From assembly GCA_963809925.1 (NCBI GenBank), contig CAWELH010000004.1:620001-684000 (forward strand): 64,000 bases of DNA, given 5' to 3'. Positions 53,358-62,445 of this stretch are shown piece after piece. The position numbers and the translations under genes are program-made. The DNA is from DASQZK01 sp963809925. Lineage in GTDB: Bacteria > Bacteroidota > Bacteroidia > Bacteroidales > GCA-2748055. Under the pieces are notes generated by a model that did no database searches, was not told where the DNA came from, and was given only the letters and a program-made list of their open reading frames with translations. How positions within the stretch are numbered: the stretch's first letter is position 1; every line of letters begins with the position of its first letter.

Positions 53358-56300
53358 ATGAAAAGAAAACTTTTCCTTTCACTTACCCTGATCATAACTG
53401 TATCTGGTATTGCACTCACGCAGAATCGCACCATCACCGGCATCATAACTTTTTCCGGAGACGGCTCTGTTATGCCTGGCGTGAGCATTTCGGTAGAAAA
53501 TCATCCTGATATTGGTACAATTTCCGGTGAGGATGGAAAGTATTCATTAGATATGCCGGCAGAATCAACAACGCTTACATTCGCTCTGGCAGGCATGAAA
53601 TCCCGGCAGATCCGGATCGGACAGCAGCGATACATTGAGGTGGCAATGACTGCGTCTTCAGAACAAGATGAGGAAGAGACCGTCACCGCGTTGGGTATTA
53701 AGCGGCCGACCAGGACCCTTGGTTTTTCTTATCAGGAGCTGAAAGAAGATGAATTCTCCGGAGCAAGAGAACAGAACATCAATAATTTCCTTACGGCTAA
53801 AGTATCGGGTCTGCAGGTTTCGAACACAGCCGGGAGCACCGGCGGTTCTGTGGTTATGACCATACGGGGCATTAGTTCCCTGACCCAGAACAACCAGCCT
53901 CTCTATGTAGTTGACGGCATTCCCGTTTCAAACTACAGCCACTCGTCAGGGGGTGTTTTGGGAGATATCGACTACGGTGATGGTGCCGGCGATCTCAACC
54001 CGAACGATATAGAATCGGTAACTGTTCTGAAGGGCCCGAATGCTACTGCCCTCTATGGCTCGCATGGCAGCAATGGTGTGATCATGATTACAACAAAATC
54101 CGGTACCCGAAACAGTGGAATAGGGGTTGAGATCAACTCAAACTTCTCCATCGATGGAATCAATCAGGTTCCAACATTCCAGAATAAATATGCTACTGGG
54201 TATGAAGAAACAAATATTTATCCCGACTACACTCTCGAAATACCGGTAGGAAGCGGTCATTTCTATGAAAACATGCCGACAGGGCACAGAGACAGCTGGG
54301 GCCCTCCGCTTGACGGAAGACGGACGGTGATTAATCCCTTTGTCATGCCTGGTGATACTGCGGTAAGTCTTCTTACACTCCTTCCTCAGGATCCCGGTAA
54401 TGTCAGGAATTTTTATGATGCGGGTCTTAAAAACTCCAACACGATTGCGATTACCAGTGGGAATGATAAATCGACGTTACGACTCTCCATCGGAAATGAA
54501 TCCGCAAGAGGTATTCTTCCGGGCCACAAGATTTCCAGTCAGAACGTTTCGCTGAGAGCCAATACCCGGGTTTCAGATTTCCTTTCTTTCGATGCCAAAG
54601 TCAATTATATACATGGTACTGGTCAGCAGCGACCTGTACTGGGAGCTATCTCAAGTGAAAACCTGGTATACGACCTGGCAACCATGGGGCGATACGTTCC
54701 ACTGGATTTTCTGAAGAAATATTATGATGAAACCGGTGAACGTGGTGAGTGGCCGGGGATCAGCAATAACCCGTATTATATTTTGAATGAAATCAGGAAT
54801 AGCGATAAAAAAAACAGGATTATCAGCTATGTATCATCAACTTTCAGGATGACCAGTTGGTTACGTCTTATGGGACGTGTCGGGGCAGACTTTAATACTA
54901 TGGAAGCAGAGAGAACATGGCCTGTTGGTGCCAGCGGCTCCGACAACCGAAGTGGCCGCATTATCAATAATACATCGCATTCAAAAGATATTATAGCTGA
55001 CGTGATTTTGTCGGCAGATAAAGATATCTCAGGTTCCTTCAAATTGTCAGGCAACATCGGAGCTTCACTGATCAGTCAGCGCAGAGAAAATTCAGGCATT
55101 GAAGGACGTGATTTTAAGGTTGCCGATGTTTACTCCATAATCAATGCCCGGGACATCCAAAAAAATTCCGACTCCTTCGGGGAAAAAATGCATTCCATAT
55201 TCTTCACGGCTGAAGCTGTTTACAACGGATATTTGTTTCTTGATATTACAGGACGTAACGACTTGTTATCACCTTTATACAATAAAGAGTCTAACTTCTA
55301 TCCGTCTGTTGCTTCCGGCTTTGTCTTTACAGATGCTATCAGATCTATTCCCGGGAGTATTCTTTCATTCGGTAAGGTCAGAGCCTCCTGGGCTCAGTCC
55401 GGTAACGAGTATATGCCTTACCCGACACAGCTTGTATTGTCAAGTCTTAAGAATGAGTTAACAACTTCATGGGAGGCAGGTACCGACCTGGGCTTCTTCC
55501 GGAACCGGCTGTTTTTGGATGTAACGTATTACAACAGCATCTCTGAAAACCTGATTTTACTGTTATCCGTCCCGGACGGAACTGGTTATGATAATGGAGT
55601 TATCACCGGAGGTAAAATGGCCAGCAAAGGATTAGAAATTACCCTGAATGGTGCACCGGTAAGCACAAAAAGAGGATTCCGCTGGGAGATAACGGCAAAC
55701 TATGCCCGTAACCATTCCGAAGTTCTTGAACTGGTACCGGGCACTGAAGTGTATACACTTGCCGGTGATGCCTATCCGAACCATGTTGTGGCCATCATAG
55801 ATCATCCATATGGTGATATCATGGGATATGCCTACAAAGGAGCTCCCGATGGTCAGTTGATTGTTGATCAGTCGGGTAGTTACGTCAGGATATCTGAACA
55901 GAGCGTTCTCGGTAATATCATGCCTGATTGGATCGGTGGATTGAATAACACTTTCTCATTCAAAGGATTATCACTCAATATACTTCTTGACTTCGTGCAG
56001 GGAGGGGAATTATCCTCCACGACAAAGTATCAGATGACCTCAAAAGGGACCGGTGCCTGGACAACATGGGGAAGAAGGTCGAGGGACACAGACGACCTGG
56101 GTAACCAGTTACCTCTCGTTGGAGTACTTTCTGGTGTCAATGAAGTTACGGATGCAGATGGGAATGTCACGGGTTATAAAGAGAACGATATCGCTGCCGA
56201 CGGTCAGACTCTATGGGCAAACAGGGCCTGGAAAAATATTGGTGAAGAATTTGTCCTCGATGCCAGTTACATTTCACTACGGGAAGTGATCCTGAGTTAT

Positions 56301-56513
56301 ACCTTCCCTCAGTCGCTATTACAGAGAACTCCCATCCGGGGACTTACACTTAGTTTGATCGGAAGGAATCTGATTTATCTTGAAGAGCACATGCAGGGAA
56401 TGGGTATTTCACCCGAATCTGCACCAAATACCCTGGCAGGGTATTCCGGCATCGAAGTTATGTCTTTGCCATCTACAAGGACCTACGGAGTGAATGTTAG
56501 GGTTAATTTCTAA
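53358..56513 (+). CDS. SusC/RagA-family TonB-linked transporter without adjacent SusD
   Basis: A 1051-residue outer-membrane transporter. It has a signal peptide (MKRKLFLSLTLIITVSGIA, cut near ALTQ), a carboxypeptidase-like domain (ITGIITFSGDGSVMPGVSI), a TonB box in EETVTALGIKR, a plug with AKVSGLQVSNTAGSTGGS and LYVVDGIPVSNY, and a barrel ending in the conserved NVRVNF. I chose the ATG at 53358, which opens a clear signal peptide. SusC proteins are nearly always followed by SusD, but here the next gene begins 22 bases later and is an oxidoreductase. The partner may be lost, encoded elsewhere, or not needed. Confidence 0.92.
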   Translation: MKRKLFLSLTLIITVSGIALTQNRTITGIITFSGDGSVMPGVSISVENHPDIGTISGEDGKYSLDMPAESTTLTFALAGMKSRQIRIGQQRYIEVAMTASSEQDEEETVTALGIKRPTRTLGFSYQELKEDEFSGAREQNINNFLTAKVSGLQVSNTAGSTGGSVVMTIRGISSLTQNNQPLYVVDGIPVSNYSHSSGGVLGDIDYGDGAGDLNPNDIESVTVLKGPNATALYGSHGSNGVIMITTKSGTRNSGIGVEINSNFSIDGINQVPTFQNKYATGYEETNIYPDYTLEIPVGSGHFYENMPTGHRDSWGPPLDGRRTVINPFVMPGDTAVSLLTLLPQDPGNVRNFYDAGLKNSNTIAITSGNDKSTLRLSIGNESARGILPGHKISSQNVSLRANTRVSDFLSFDAKVNYIHGTGQQRPVLGAISSENLVYDLATMGRYVPLDFLKKYYDETGERGEWPGISNNPYYILNEIRNSDKKNRIISYVSSTFRMTSWLRLMGRVGADFNTMEAERTWPVGASGSDNRSGRIINNTSHSKDIIADVILSADKDISGSFKLSGNIGASLISQRRENSGIEGRDFKVADVYSIINARDIQKNSDSFGEKMHSIFFTAEAVYNGYLFLDITGRNDLLSPLYNKESNFYPSVASGFVFTDAIRSIPGSILSFGKVRASWAQSGNEYMPYPTQLVLSSLKNELTTSWEAGTDLGFFRNRLFLDVTYYNSISENLILLLSVPDGTGYDNGVITGGKMASKGLEITLNGAPVSTKRGFRWEITANYARNHSEVLELVPGTEVYTLAGDAYPNHVVAIIDHPYGDIMGYAYKGAPDGQLIVDQSGSYVRISEQSVLGNIMPDWIGGLNNTFSFKGLSLNILLDFVQGGELSSTTKYQMTSKGTGAWTTWGRRSRDTDDLGNQLPLVGVLSGVNEVTDADGNVTGYKENDIAADGQTLWANRAWKNIGEEFVLDASYISLREVILSYTFPQSLLQRTPIRGLTLSLIGRNLIYLEEHMQGMGISPESAPNTLAGYSGIEVMSLPSTRTYGVNVRVNF

Positions 56514-56535
56514 CGTAACTAATGAAGCATTCAAA

Positions 56536-57858
56536 ATGAAAAACTCAAACAGAAGAAATTTCATTAAAACAGGAGCCATTTCTACCCTTGGGATGAGTAT
56601 TTTGCCTGGCATTACGCTGGCAGCAAAAGATTCGTCCAGGACTGTAAAAATTGGAATTGTTGGTACGGGAGGCAGGGGAACCGATCATGTAAGGACTTTA
56701 CTTGAAATCCCGGGGGTTGAGATTTCCGCTTTATGTGATCTTTTTGCAAGCAGGGCGGAAAATGCTGCAAATTTGTGTGAAAACGCAGGAAGAAAACGTC
56801 CTGCTATCTATTGCAACGACGAGAATACGTATAAAGAATTGTTGGACAAGGAAAAATTGGATGCTGTTATCATAGCCACATATTGGGACTCACACACCGC
56901 GATTGCGCTTTATGCCATGAAGAATGGAATTTATCCGGGGATTGAGGTGCCTGCAGCCCTGACTGTTGAGGATAACTGGCGGCTGGTGGAGACATCAGAG
57001 CAAACCGGGATTCCCTGCATGATGCTTGAAAACTGGAGCTTCCGTCAGGATAATCTGGCCTTGTTAAATATGAAACGTCTTGGAATGTTTGGGGAAATTG
57101 TTCATTGTCATTGTGCCCATTCGCACGAATGCATGGATTATTGGTTCTTCGACTTCGAAACGGGGGCACCGTTATGGCCGGCTGAATACCTGCTCAAATA
57201 TAACCGCGACCAGTATCCTACGCATAGTGTTGGTCCAATAGTAAGCTGGATGGATATCAATTGTGGAGATGTTTTTACTGAGATTTATTCTACTGCGTCA
57301 GCGTCCAAAGGGATTAATGCCTATTTCAGGAGAAAGTTTGGCGAGGATCATCCGAATGCAACGTTGAAATATAAACAAGGCGATATTGTCACTTCCCTGC
57401 TAAAAACAAAAATGGGCAAAACCCTTGTTATAAATTACGATATGCAGCTGCCGAGACCTTATTCGAACCGTTGGTTACTACAGGGAACACTTGGTGTTTA
57501 TGATGAAGAAAAAGGATCAATCTATATGGTTGACCAGGGCTCTGATTACCACAAATGGGATGATCACCTGTGGGAGCAGTGGAAACCCTACGAAGAGAAA
57601 TACAACCACAAATGGTGGTCGAAGGAACTCTCTTCCGGTAGTCACGGTGGCGCCGACATGGCTATGATGATCCAGTTTATTTCAGCAGTAAAGGCAAAAG
57701 GCCCCACCCCCATAGATGTTTATGATTCTGCGGTAATGTCGGCAATTGTAGAGCTATCAGGCATTTCCATAGAAAAAAATGCGCCGGTCCCATTTCCTGA
57801 TTTTACAAAAGGCAGATGGCAAACTAAAAAGCCTTATTTTGCCTTGGATAAAGCCTGA
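56536..57858 (+). CDS. Tat-signal Gfo/Idh/MocA-family protein, GH109-like
   Basis: A 440-residue exported protein. The N terminus NRRNFIKTGAISTLGMSILP is a twin-arginine signal, so it is folded with its cofactor before export. A Rossmann domain follows (KIGIVGTGGRGTDHVRTLL near residue 37, ALCDLFASR, DAVIIATYWDSHTAIALYAM). The C-terminal domain has HCHCAHSHECMDYWF and YPTHSVGPIVSWMDI near residue 230, the region with the histidine and tyrosine used by GH109 NAD-dependent glycosidases. It may act on an N-acetylgalactosaminide or other sugar by transient oxidation; the substrate is not certain. I chose the ATG at 56536, 22 bases after SusC, for the Tat motif. Confidence 0.86.
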   Translation: MKNSNRRNFIKTGAISTLGMSILPGITLAAKDSSRTVKIGIVGTGGRGTDHVRTLLEIPGVEISALCDLFASRAENAANLCENAGRKRPAIYCNDENTYKELLDKEKLDAVIIATYWDSHTAIALYAMKNGIYPGIEVPAALTVEDNWRLVETSEQTGIPCMMLENWSFRQDNLALLNMKRLGMFGEIVHCHCAHSHECMDYWFFDFETGAPLWPAEYLLKYNRDQYPTHSVGPIVSWMDINCGDVFTEIYSTASASKGINAYFRRKFGEDHPNATLKYKQGDIVTSLLKTKMGKTLVINYDMQLPRPYSNRWLLQGTLGVYDEEKGSIYMVDQGSDYHKWDDHLWEQWKPYEEKYNHKWWSKELSSGSHGGADMAMMIQFISAVKAKGPTPIDVYDSAVMSAIVELSGISIEKNAPVPFPDFTKGRWQTKKPYFALDKA

Positions 57859-58066
57859 TTTGTTGATTCTTACTTGTAAAAGATACTTCATGGGCAACAT
57901 CTGAATTTGTCTGATGATGCCTGGTATCTCGAATTGGAGAGAGATAAGAGAATAGGTACAACTTACACTTCCGATATATTTTCATTGTAAACCTGCCCTT
58001 AACTGCATTCTGTATAAACACTGGTAACCATCCTGGCCGGTCTTCGTAATGCTACGGTTTTACGGT

Positions 58067-58128
58067 CTTTTTTTATGCCCTCATCCTTTTGAAAATGGGA
58101 TTTTCAAAGGATGAGGGCATAAAAAAAG
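58067..58128. repeat. Long near-perfect inverted repeat (28 bp arms)
   Basis: Arms at 58067-58095 and 58101-58128 are inverted copies that differ by one extra T, with a 5-base loop TGGGA. The outer ends are runs of seven T and seven A, so on either strand it can act as a terminator-like hairpin. It lies in the gap between the oxidoreductase gene and tRNA-Ser, which converge there. Confidence 0.88.
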
Positions 58129-58162
58129 CCCTTTTTTTTGCTTTGCAAAAAAATGGGCTTTT
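58120..58162 (-). terminator. Intrinsic terminator of tRNA-Ser
   Basis: Reading on the minus strand from the tRNA, AAAAGCCC pairs with GGGCTTTT through an extended A/T and GC inner stem around an AAA loop, followed by seven T (58121-58127). This begins 8 bases past the tRNA 3' end and is a normal intrinsic terminator; its T run is also the foot of the long inverted repeat. Confidence 0.75.
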
Positions 58163-58169
58163 AGGGCTG

Positions 58170-58256
58170 CGGAGGAAGAGGGATTCGAACCCCCGGTCCG
58201 CGCAAGCGGACAACGGTTTTCAAGACCGCCGCATTCGACCACTCTGCCATTCCTCC
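58170..58256 (-). tRNA. tRNA-Ser (anticodon UGA)
   Basis: An 87-base class II tRNA on the minus strand. The acceptor stem GGAGGAA pairs with TTCCTCC, followed by discriminator G. The anticodon loop is CTTGAAA, giving UGA for serine. The long variable arm GTCCGC-TTGC-GCGGAC is typical of tRNA-Ser, and the T loop reads GTTCGAATC. The CCA end is not encoded, as is usual in Bacteroidota. Confidence 0.96.
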
Positions 58257-58432
58257 GGGCGCAAAAGTAACATATTTTTTTTAATTGAAAACTTCACTTC
58301 AGAAATTTTCAAAAAGAGGGTGATTTCGACCTCCCAAAACACTACGCAATACCTGTTAAATCTGAGAAACCCGGCTGTTTTTACCCATATTTTAGCCTTT
58401 TATCAACAAAACCGCATTTTTTTAGCGCTAAA

Positions 58433-58463
58433 TTTGCTAAACATCAGAAATACTCTATATTTG
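58433..58463 (+). promoter_or_regulatory. Consensus Bacteroidota promoter for the HU gene
   Basis: TTTG at 58433-58436 and TATATTTG at 58456-58463 are 19 bases apart, matching the known consensus at every fixed position. Transcription would start near 58470, giving an AT-rich leader of about 42 bases. This fits a highly expressed gene. Confidence 0.8.
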
Positions 58464-58511
58464 TATACAATTTGACACTTTAATGATTACTAACCCTAAA
58501 AATTTTTTATT

Positions 58512-58784
58512 ATGAACAAAGCACAATTAATCGATGCAATTGCTGCCGAGGCTAATTTGACTAAAGCTGATGCTAAAAGAGCTCTGGATGCTTTCGTAAA
58601 AACTACAACTGCTGCCCTTAAAAAAGGTGATCGAGTTGCACTCGTAGGTTTTGGTTCATTCTCAGTATCAAAAAGAAACTCAAGAACCGGTAGAAATCCT
58701 CAGACTGGTGCTCCTATTACTATTAGCGCGAAAAAAGTTGTTAAATTCAAAGCCGGTAGCGAATTGGGTGACGCTGTTCAATAA
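58512..58784 (+). CDS. HU-family DNA-binding protein
   Basis: A 90-residue nucleoid protein of the HU/IHF fold that bends and compacts DNA as a dimer. MNKAQLIDAIAAEANLTKADA is the standard HU start, GDRVALVGFGSFSVSKR the central turn, and RTGRNPQTGAPITISA near residue 55 the DNA-binding arm. It has a full promoter upstream and a strong terminator 20 bases after the stop, so it is transcribed alone and probably at a high level. Confidence 0.97.
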   Translation: MNKAQLIDAIAAEANLTKADAKRALDAFVKTTTAALKKGDRVALVGFGSFSVSKRNSRTGRNPQTGAPITISAKKVVKFKAGSELGDAVQ

Positions 58785-58804
58785 AAAATATTTGTCCTGC
58801 CTTG

Positions 58805-58835
58805 AAGGGAGCTTTTCAACGCTCCCTTTTTTTTT
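58805..58835 (+). terminator. Intrinsic terminator after the HU gene
   Basis: GGGAGC (58807-58812) and GCTCCC (58821-58826) pair around an 8-base loop and are followed by nine T. It lies 14 bases before the ATG of the next gene, so that gene needs its own start of transcription or read-through. Confidence 0.92.
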
Positions 58836-58849
58836 GTATTTTCAGGCAC

Positions 58850-59518
58850 ATGAATGAACTGATCACCTATCTTTCCGGTTTCATCACTCCCGGCAGGCTC
58901 CAACGTTTCGAACAGGTCCTGGATTTCAGAACCCATTATATCTCGGTGGTGCTGGAAAATATTTACCAGGCTCAAAATGCCAGTGCCGTTGTCAGAACCT
59001 GCGACTGCTTCGGAATTCAGGACATTCACATCATCGAAAATGAAAATGATTTTAAATTGGACCGTGAGGTGGCACTGGGTGCTGAAAAATGGCTAAGCAT
59101 CCACCGATACAGGGAATCCGAAAACAATACCCTCGCGGCAATCAACAGCCTCCGGAACCTGGGATACCGTATCATCGCAACCAGCCCACACAAAAAATAT
59201 GCAACACCCGAAGACTTCGATCTGTCTGGAGGAAAAGCAGCTGTCTTCTTCGGTACAGAACTTACCGGTATCTCCGATATCGTCAGGAAGCAGGCTGACG
59301 ATTTTCTAAGAATACCTATGTTCGGATTCACCCAAAGTTATAATATCTCCGTTTCAGTCGCCCTCGTGCTACAAACTTTGGTATACCGTTTGCAGTCTTC
59401 AGCCATAGACTGGAAACTCACTACTGATGAGAGAATGAAACTTAAATTGCAATGGCTCAGAAAATCCATCAGGGATATCGACTTTATTGAACGCCAATTT
59501 TTAGACAGTAAAAAATAG
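58850..59518 (+). CDS. trmH: TrmH-like tRNA/rRNA 2'-O-methyltransferase (SpoU family)
   Basis: A 222-residue SPOUT methyltransferase that would methylate a ribose 2'-OH, probably G18 of tRNA as in TrmH, with S-adenosylmethionine. The three family motifs are present: VLENIYQAQNASAVVRTCDCFGI (motif 1, near residue 32), FFGTELTGISDIV (motif 2, near residue 132) and IPMFGFTQSYNISVSVAL (motif 3, near residue 154), which forms the SAM-binding knot. I chose the ATG at 58850; an in-frame start at 58802 would run through the HU terminator. TrmH proper is the best guess, but other SpoU targets cannot be excluded. Confidence 0.88.
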   Translation: MNELITYLSGFITPGRLQRFEQVLDFRTHYISVVLENIYQAQNASAVVRTCDCFGIQDIHIIENENDFKLDREVALGAEKWLSIHRYRESENNTLAAINSLRNLGYRIIATSPHKKYATPEDFDLSGGKAAVFFGTELTGISDIVRKQADDFLRIPMFGFTQSYNISVSVALVLQTLVYRLQSSAIDWKLTTDERMKLKLQWLRKSIRDIDFIERQFLDSKK

Positions 59519-59571
59519 AGCCACTGTTCATTAAAATTGAAACCTCATTATTAAAAATCCGTATAATTTTT

Positions 59572-59579
59572 TATCTTTG
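59572..59579 (+). promoter_or_regulatory. -7 promoter box upstream of the orphan LytTR regulator
   Basis: TATCTTTG fits TAnnTTTG and lies 58 bases before the ATG at 59638. The -33 region is AT-rich without a clean TTG, so the match is partial. Confidence 0.4.
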
Positions 59580-59637
59580 ACCAAACAATAAATTCTGTTG
59601 ATTAAAATTATATTCTTCTCCATTAAAAGGGACCTTA

Positions 59638-60345
59638 ATGAATTGCATAATAATTGATGACGATAAACTGTCAAGAAGGATTCTCGAAGAATTCATCAAA
59701 AAGACAGAGGGATTGGTACTGCGATATTCATTTTCAGATGCAGTTGAGGCGATAAATGTCATGAAGAAGGATGATGATATCGAACTGATCTTTCTCGATA
59801 TTGAGATGCCCGAAATGAGCGGCATTGATTTTCTTAATTCATTGAAGAATCCACCTCAGATCATTATCTTTTCATCGAAGGGAAAGTATGCCATCGATGC
59901 TTTTGAATATGATGTGACGGACTATTTGCTAAAACCTGTTACGTATTCCCGTTTCTATAAGGCTGTTGACAAAGCCACCACCCGTTTCGAACGAAACAAA
60001 ATGAACGTGCTGGGTAAGGATGAGATCTTCATTAAAAAGAACTCAACCCTCGTCAGACTCAAGTATGAGGATATCCTGTGGGTCGAAGCCCTGGAAAATT
60101 ACGTGATATTTAATACGTATAAAGAGAAGTACACGATTCATTTTACCATGAAGGCTATCGAACAGAAATTACCATCGGGTAAATTCACCAGGGTACACCG
60201 TTCCTATATCGTCAATACAAGCAGTATTGATGTTATTGAGGACAATTCTGTCATCATCAAAACCGAAGACGGATCCAAAAATATACCCATCGGTAAATCA
60301 TATAAGGATAAATTAATGAAAGATATCAATTTGATTATCAAATAG
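59638..60345 (+). CDS. Orphan LytTR-family response regulator
   Basis: A 235-residue regulator with a receiver domain (residues 1-118) and a LytTR DNA-binding domain (about 130-233). The receiver has the acidic pair in IIDDDKLSRRILEEFI, the phosphorylated aspartate in LIFLDIEMPEMSG near residue 54, IIFSSKGKYAIDAFEYDVTD and the lysine in LLKPVTYSRF near residue 102. The LytTR part shows YEDILWVEALENYVIF and FTRVHRSYIVN. No kinase gene lies next to it, so its partner must be elsewhere. It stands before an aminotransferase gene 19 bases downstream and may share its transcript. Confidence 0.92.
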   Translation: MNCIIIDDDKLSRRILEEFIKKTEGLVLRYSFSDAVEAINVMKKDDDIELIFLDIEMPEMSGIDFLNSLKNPPQIIIFSSKGKYAIDAFEYDVTDYLLKPVTYSRFYKAVDKATTRFERNKMNVLGKDEIFIKKNSTLVRLKYEDILWVEALENYVIFNTYKEKYTIHFTMKAIEQKLPSGKFTRVHRSYIVNTSSIDVIEDNSVIIKTEDGSKNIPIGKSYKDKLMKDINLIIK

Positions 60346-60364
60346 ATATTAATTTATCCCCAAA

Positions 60365-61558
60365 ATGGTCTCAAGCCGGATTCTCTTTCTGAACCATATC
60401 GCCCAAACCTCGCCGTCCCCATTGCTACTCGAAATCGAGTCAGCCAGTGGATTGTATTTATATAGTCCTGATGGCAGGAAGTACCTGGATCTTATTTCCG
60501 GCGTGAACGTTTCACTTCTCGGACATGCTCATCCTGAAGTTATCAAGGCAGTAAAAGAACAGACGGATCGACACATGCACCTGATGGTTTACGGTGAGTT
60601 TATTCAATCGCCACAGGTTGAGTATGCAGCATTACTTACAGAGAACCTCCCTTCGCGTCTCAATAATGTATATTTTGTTAACAGCGGTGCAGAAGCAATC
60701 GATGGCGCACTGAAACTGGCAAAGAAATTCACGGGGAGAAATGAAGTCCTATCATTCCGGAATGCATATCATGGAAGTACCATCGGGGCACTTAGTATCA
60801 TGGGCGACGAAAGTTTTAAAACACCGTTCCGGCCATTAATGCCAGGTGTAAGGTTACTTTCTTATAACGATTTCGACGACCTCAGTTCTATTTCAACGGA
60901 AACAGCCTGCGTGGTGGCTGAAGTTCTACAGGCGGAAGCCGGGGCAATTTGCGCGGAGGAAGGATTTCTTAAGGCTCTTCGGAAACGCTGCGATGAAACA
61001 GGAGCGTTACTGGTCTTCGATGAAGTCCAGACTGGTTTCGGAAGAACCGGCAGTCTCTTTGGCTTCATGAAACACAACATAATCCCCGATATACTGGTTC
61101 TCGCCAAAGGTCTTGGCGGAGGCATGCCGCTTGGGGCATTTATAGCCTCAAAATCAGTCATGTCTGTATTGGCTGCAGATCCTGCACTGGGTCATATCAC
61201 AACATTTGGCGGCCATCCGGTCTCCTGCGCTGCAGGGCTGAAAACATTACAGATCATCCTTCGGGACAGACTGACTGAAAGGGTTCCTTTGCTGGAATCC
61301 ATTTTCAGGGAGAACCTCCGCTCATCCTTTATCCGCGAAATACGAGGAGAGGGTTTACTGCTGGCCATTGAATTGGGTGATCAGGCGTTGATGCATAAAG
61401 TGGTCAGTGAAGGCATAAATTCCGGTTTTATTACCGACTGGTTCCTCTTTTGCGAAACAGCCTTCAGAATCTCTCCGCCATTGACGATCACAGAGGATGA
61501 GGCAGTGGAAGCATGCAAACTCGTGAACCGGGCAATAAAGGCAGCTTCCGGTCAATAA
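60365..61558 (+). CDS. Class III PLP-dependent aminotransferase
   Basis: A 397-residue enzyme of the acetylornithine/ornithine/4-aminobutyrate aminotransferase group, acting in the cytoplasm with pyridoxal phosphate. The sequence shows YLDLISGVNVSLLGHAHPEV near residue 39, the phosphate-binding NSGAEAIDGALKLAKKFTG near residue 103, AYHGSTIGALS, the cofactor aspartate in LLVFDEVQTGFGRTGSLF near residue 217, and the PLP lysine in ILVLAKGLGGGMPLGAFIA near residue 245. The substrate cannot be fixed; it is not in an arginine or proline biosynthesis cluster here. Confidence 0.9.
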   Translation: MVSSRILFLNHIAQTSPSPLLLEIESASGLYLYSPDGRKYLDLISGVNVSLLGHAHPEVIKAVKEQTDRHMHLMVYGEFIQSPQVEYAALLTENLPSRLNNVYFVNSGAEAIDGALKLAKKFTGRNEVLSFRNAYHGSTIGALSIMGDESFKTPFRPLMPGVRLLSYNDFDDLSSISTETACVVAEVLQAEAGAICAEEGFLKALRKRCDETGALLVFDEVQTGFGRTGSLFGFMKHNIIPDILVLAKGLGGGMPLGAFIASKSVMSVLAADPALGHITTFGGHPVSCAAGLKTLQIILRDRLTERVPLLESIFRENLRSSFIREIRGEGLLLAIELGDQALMHKVVSEGINSGFITDWFLFCETAFRISPPLTITEDEAVEACKLVNRAIKAASGQ

Positions 61559-61595
61559 TCCGACGAATTCTCCGTTCTCTTCAAAAAAAATAAAC

Positions 61596-62438
61596 GTGAA
61601 GAAGTTCCCCGCACTGATCACTTTCGTTCTACTTACTCTTCAATCCTATTCACAGGAACCCGGATATGCCCTTATGGTTAAAACGGAAAAGCAACTGACC
61701 GGTGAATTTGAACTACTATACGCAATGGACGATTCTCCACTGAGGGATTCCCTTAACCGGGAAATCATTCTTCAGTTCAGGGAATGTCTGACTTCATGGG
61801 ATTCTTTTTTCTATGATTGGAGTAATATTAAATATGCCGGTATATTCACCTCGCAGGACAACCAGGTAAAGATTTATTCCTGGTACCTGGAAAACAATAG
61901 TGGAGAATATGACTACTATGGGTTTATTCAGCGCCTTACCGGGAAAAAGAAAAATAAACAACATATTGATGTCTTTGGCCTTCACGATCATCATCGTGGA
62001 GTAAATAATCCGGAGACCGCTTCAATGTCCGATACATCAAACTGGTATGGATGCCTCTATTATGCCATAAGGTCGTTTCAAAAGCGGAGAGACAACTGGT
62101 ATGTTCTTTTTGGCTATGATTTTAATACAATCTATTCCCATAAGAAACTGCTGGAGGTGCTTACCTTCGACCGGAAAGGGAATCCTGTTTTCGGTGGAAA
62201 TTTCATCACAGAAAAGAAATCTCTGACAAGGTACATCCTGGAATATTCGGCAGAATTGGTCATGTCGTTGAGGTATGATGAACACCTGAATATGATCGTA
62301 TTCGATCATATCGAACCATTCCAGCCAATATTTAAAGGAAACTTCAGATTTTATGGTCCCGATGGCTCCTATGACGGTTTTAGCTTCGACGATGGCGATT
62401 TCCTATACCTACGGGACGTTGATGCCAGGAATTACTGA
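61596..62438 (+). CDS. Exported protein of unknown function
   Basis: A 280-residue protein with a signal peptide (about residues 1-19, ending SYSQ) and no lipobox cysteine. The start is GTG at 61596; no nearer ATG fits the signal. The mature part is rich in aromatic and acidic residues, with YDYYGFIQRL near residue 108, NWYGCLYYAIRSF near residue 148 and WYVLFGYDFNTIYSHKKLLE near residue 170. I do not recognise the family, and no membrane helix follows the signal. It is 37 bases after the aminotransferase gene and could be co-transcribed with it. Confidence 0.78.
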   Translation: MKKFPALITFVLLTLQSYSQEPGYALMVKTEKQLTGEFELLYAMDDSPLRDSLNREIILQFRECLTSWDSFFYDWSNIKYAGIFTSQDNQVKIYSWYLENNSGEYDYYGFIQRLTGKKKNKQHIDVFGLHDHHRGVNNPETASMSDTSNWYGCLYYAIRSFQKRRDNWYVLFGYDFNTIYSHKKLLEVLTFDRKGNPVFGGNFITEKKSLTRYILEYSAELVMSLRYDEHLNMIVFDHIEPFQPIFKGNFRFYGPDGSYDGFSFDDGDFLYLRDVDARNY

Positions 62439-62445
62439 GAGTTCT

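Noticed and set aside
58089..58475. 128-codon frame across tRNA-Ser
   Set aside because: It reads through the tRNA gene and its terminator, so it is not a real gene.
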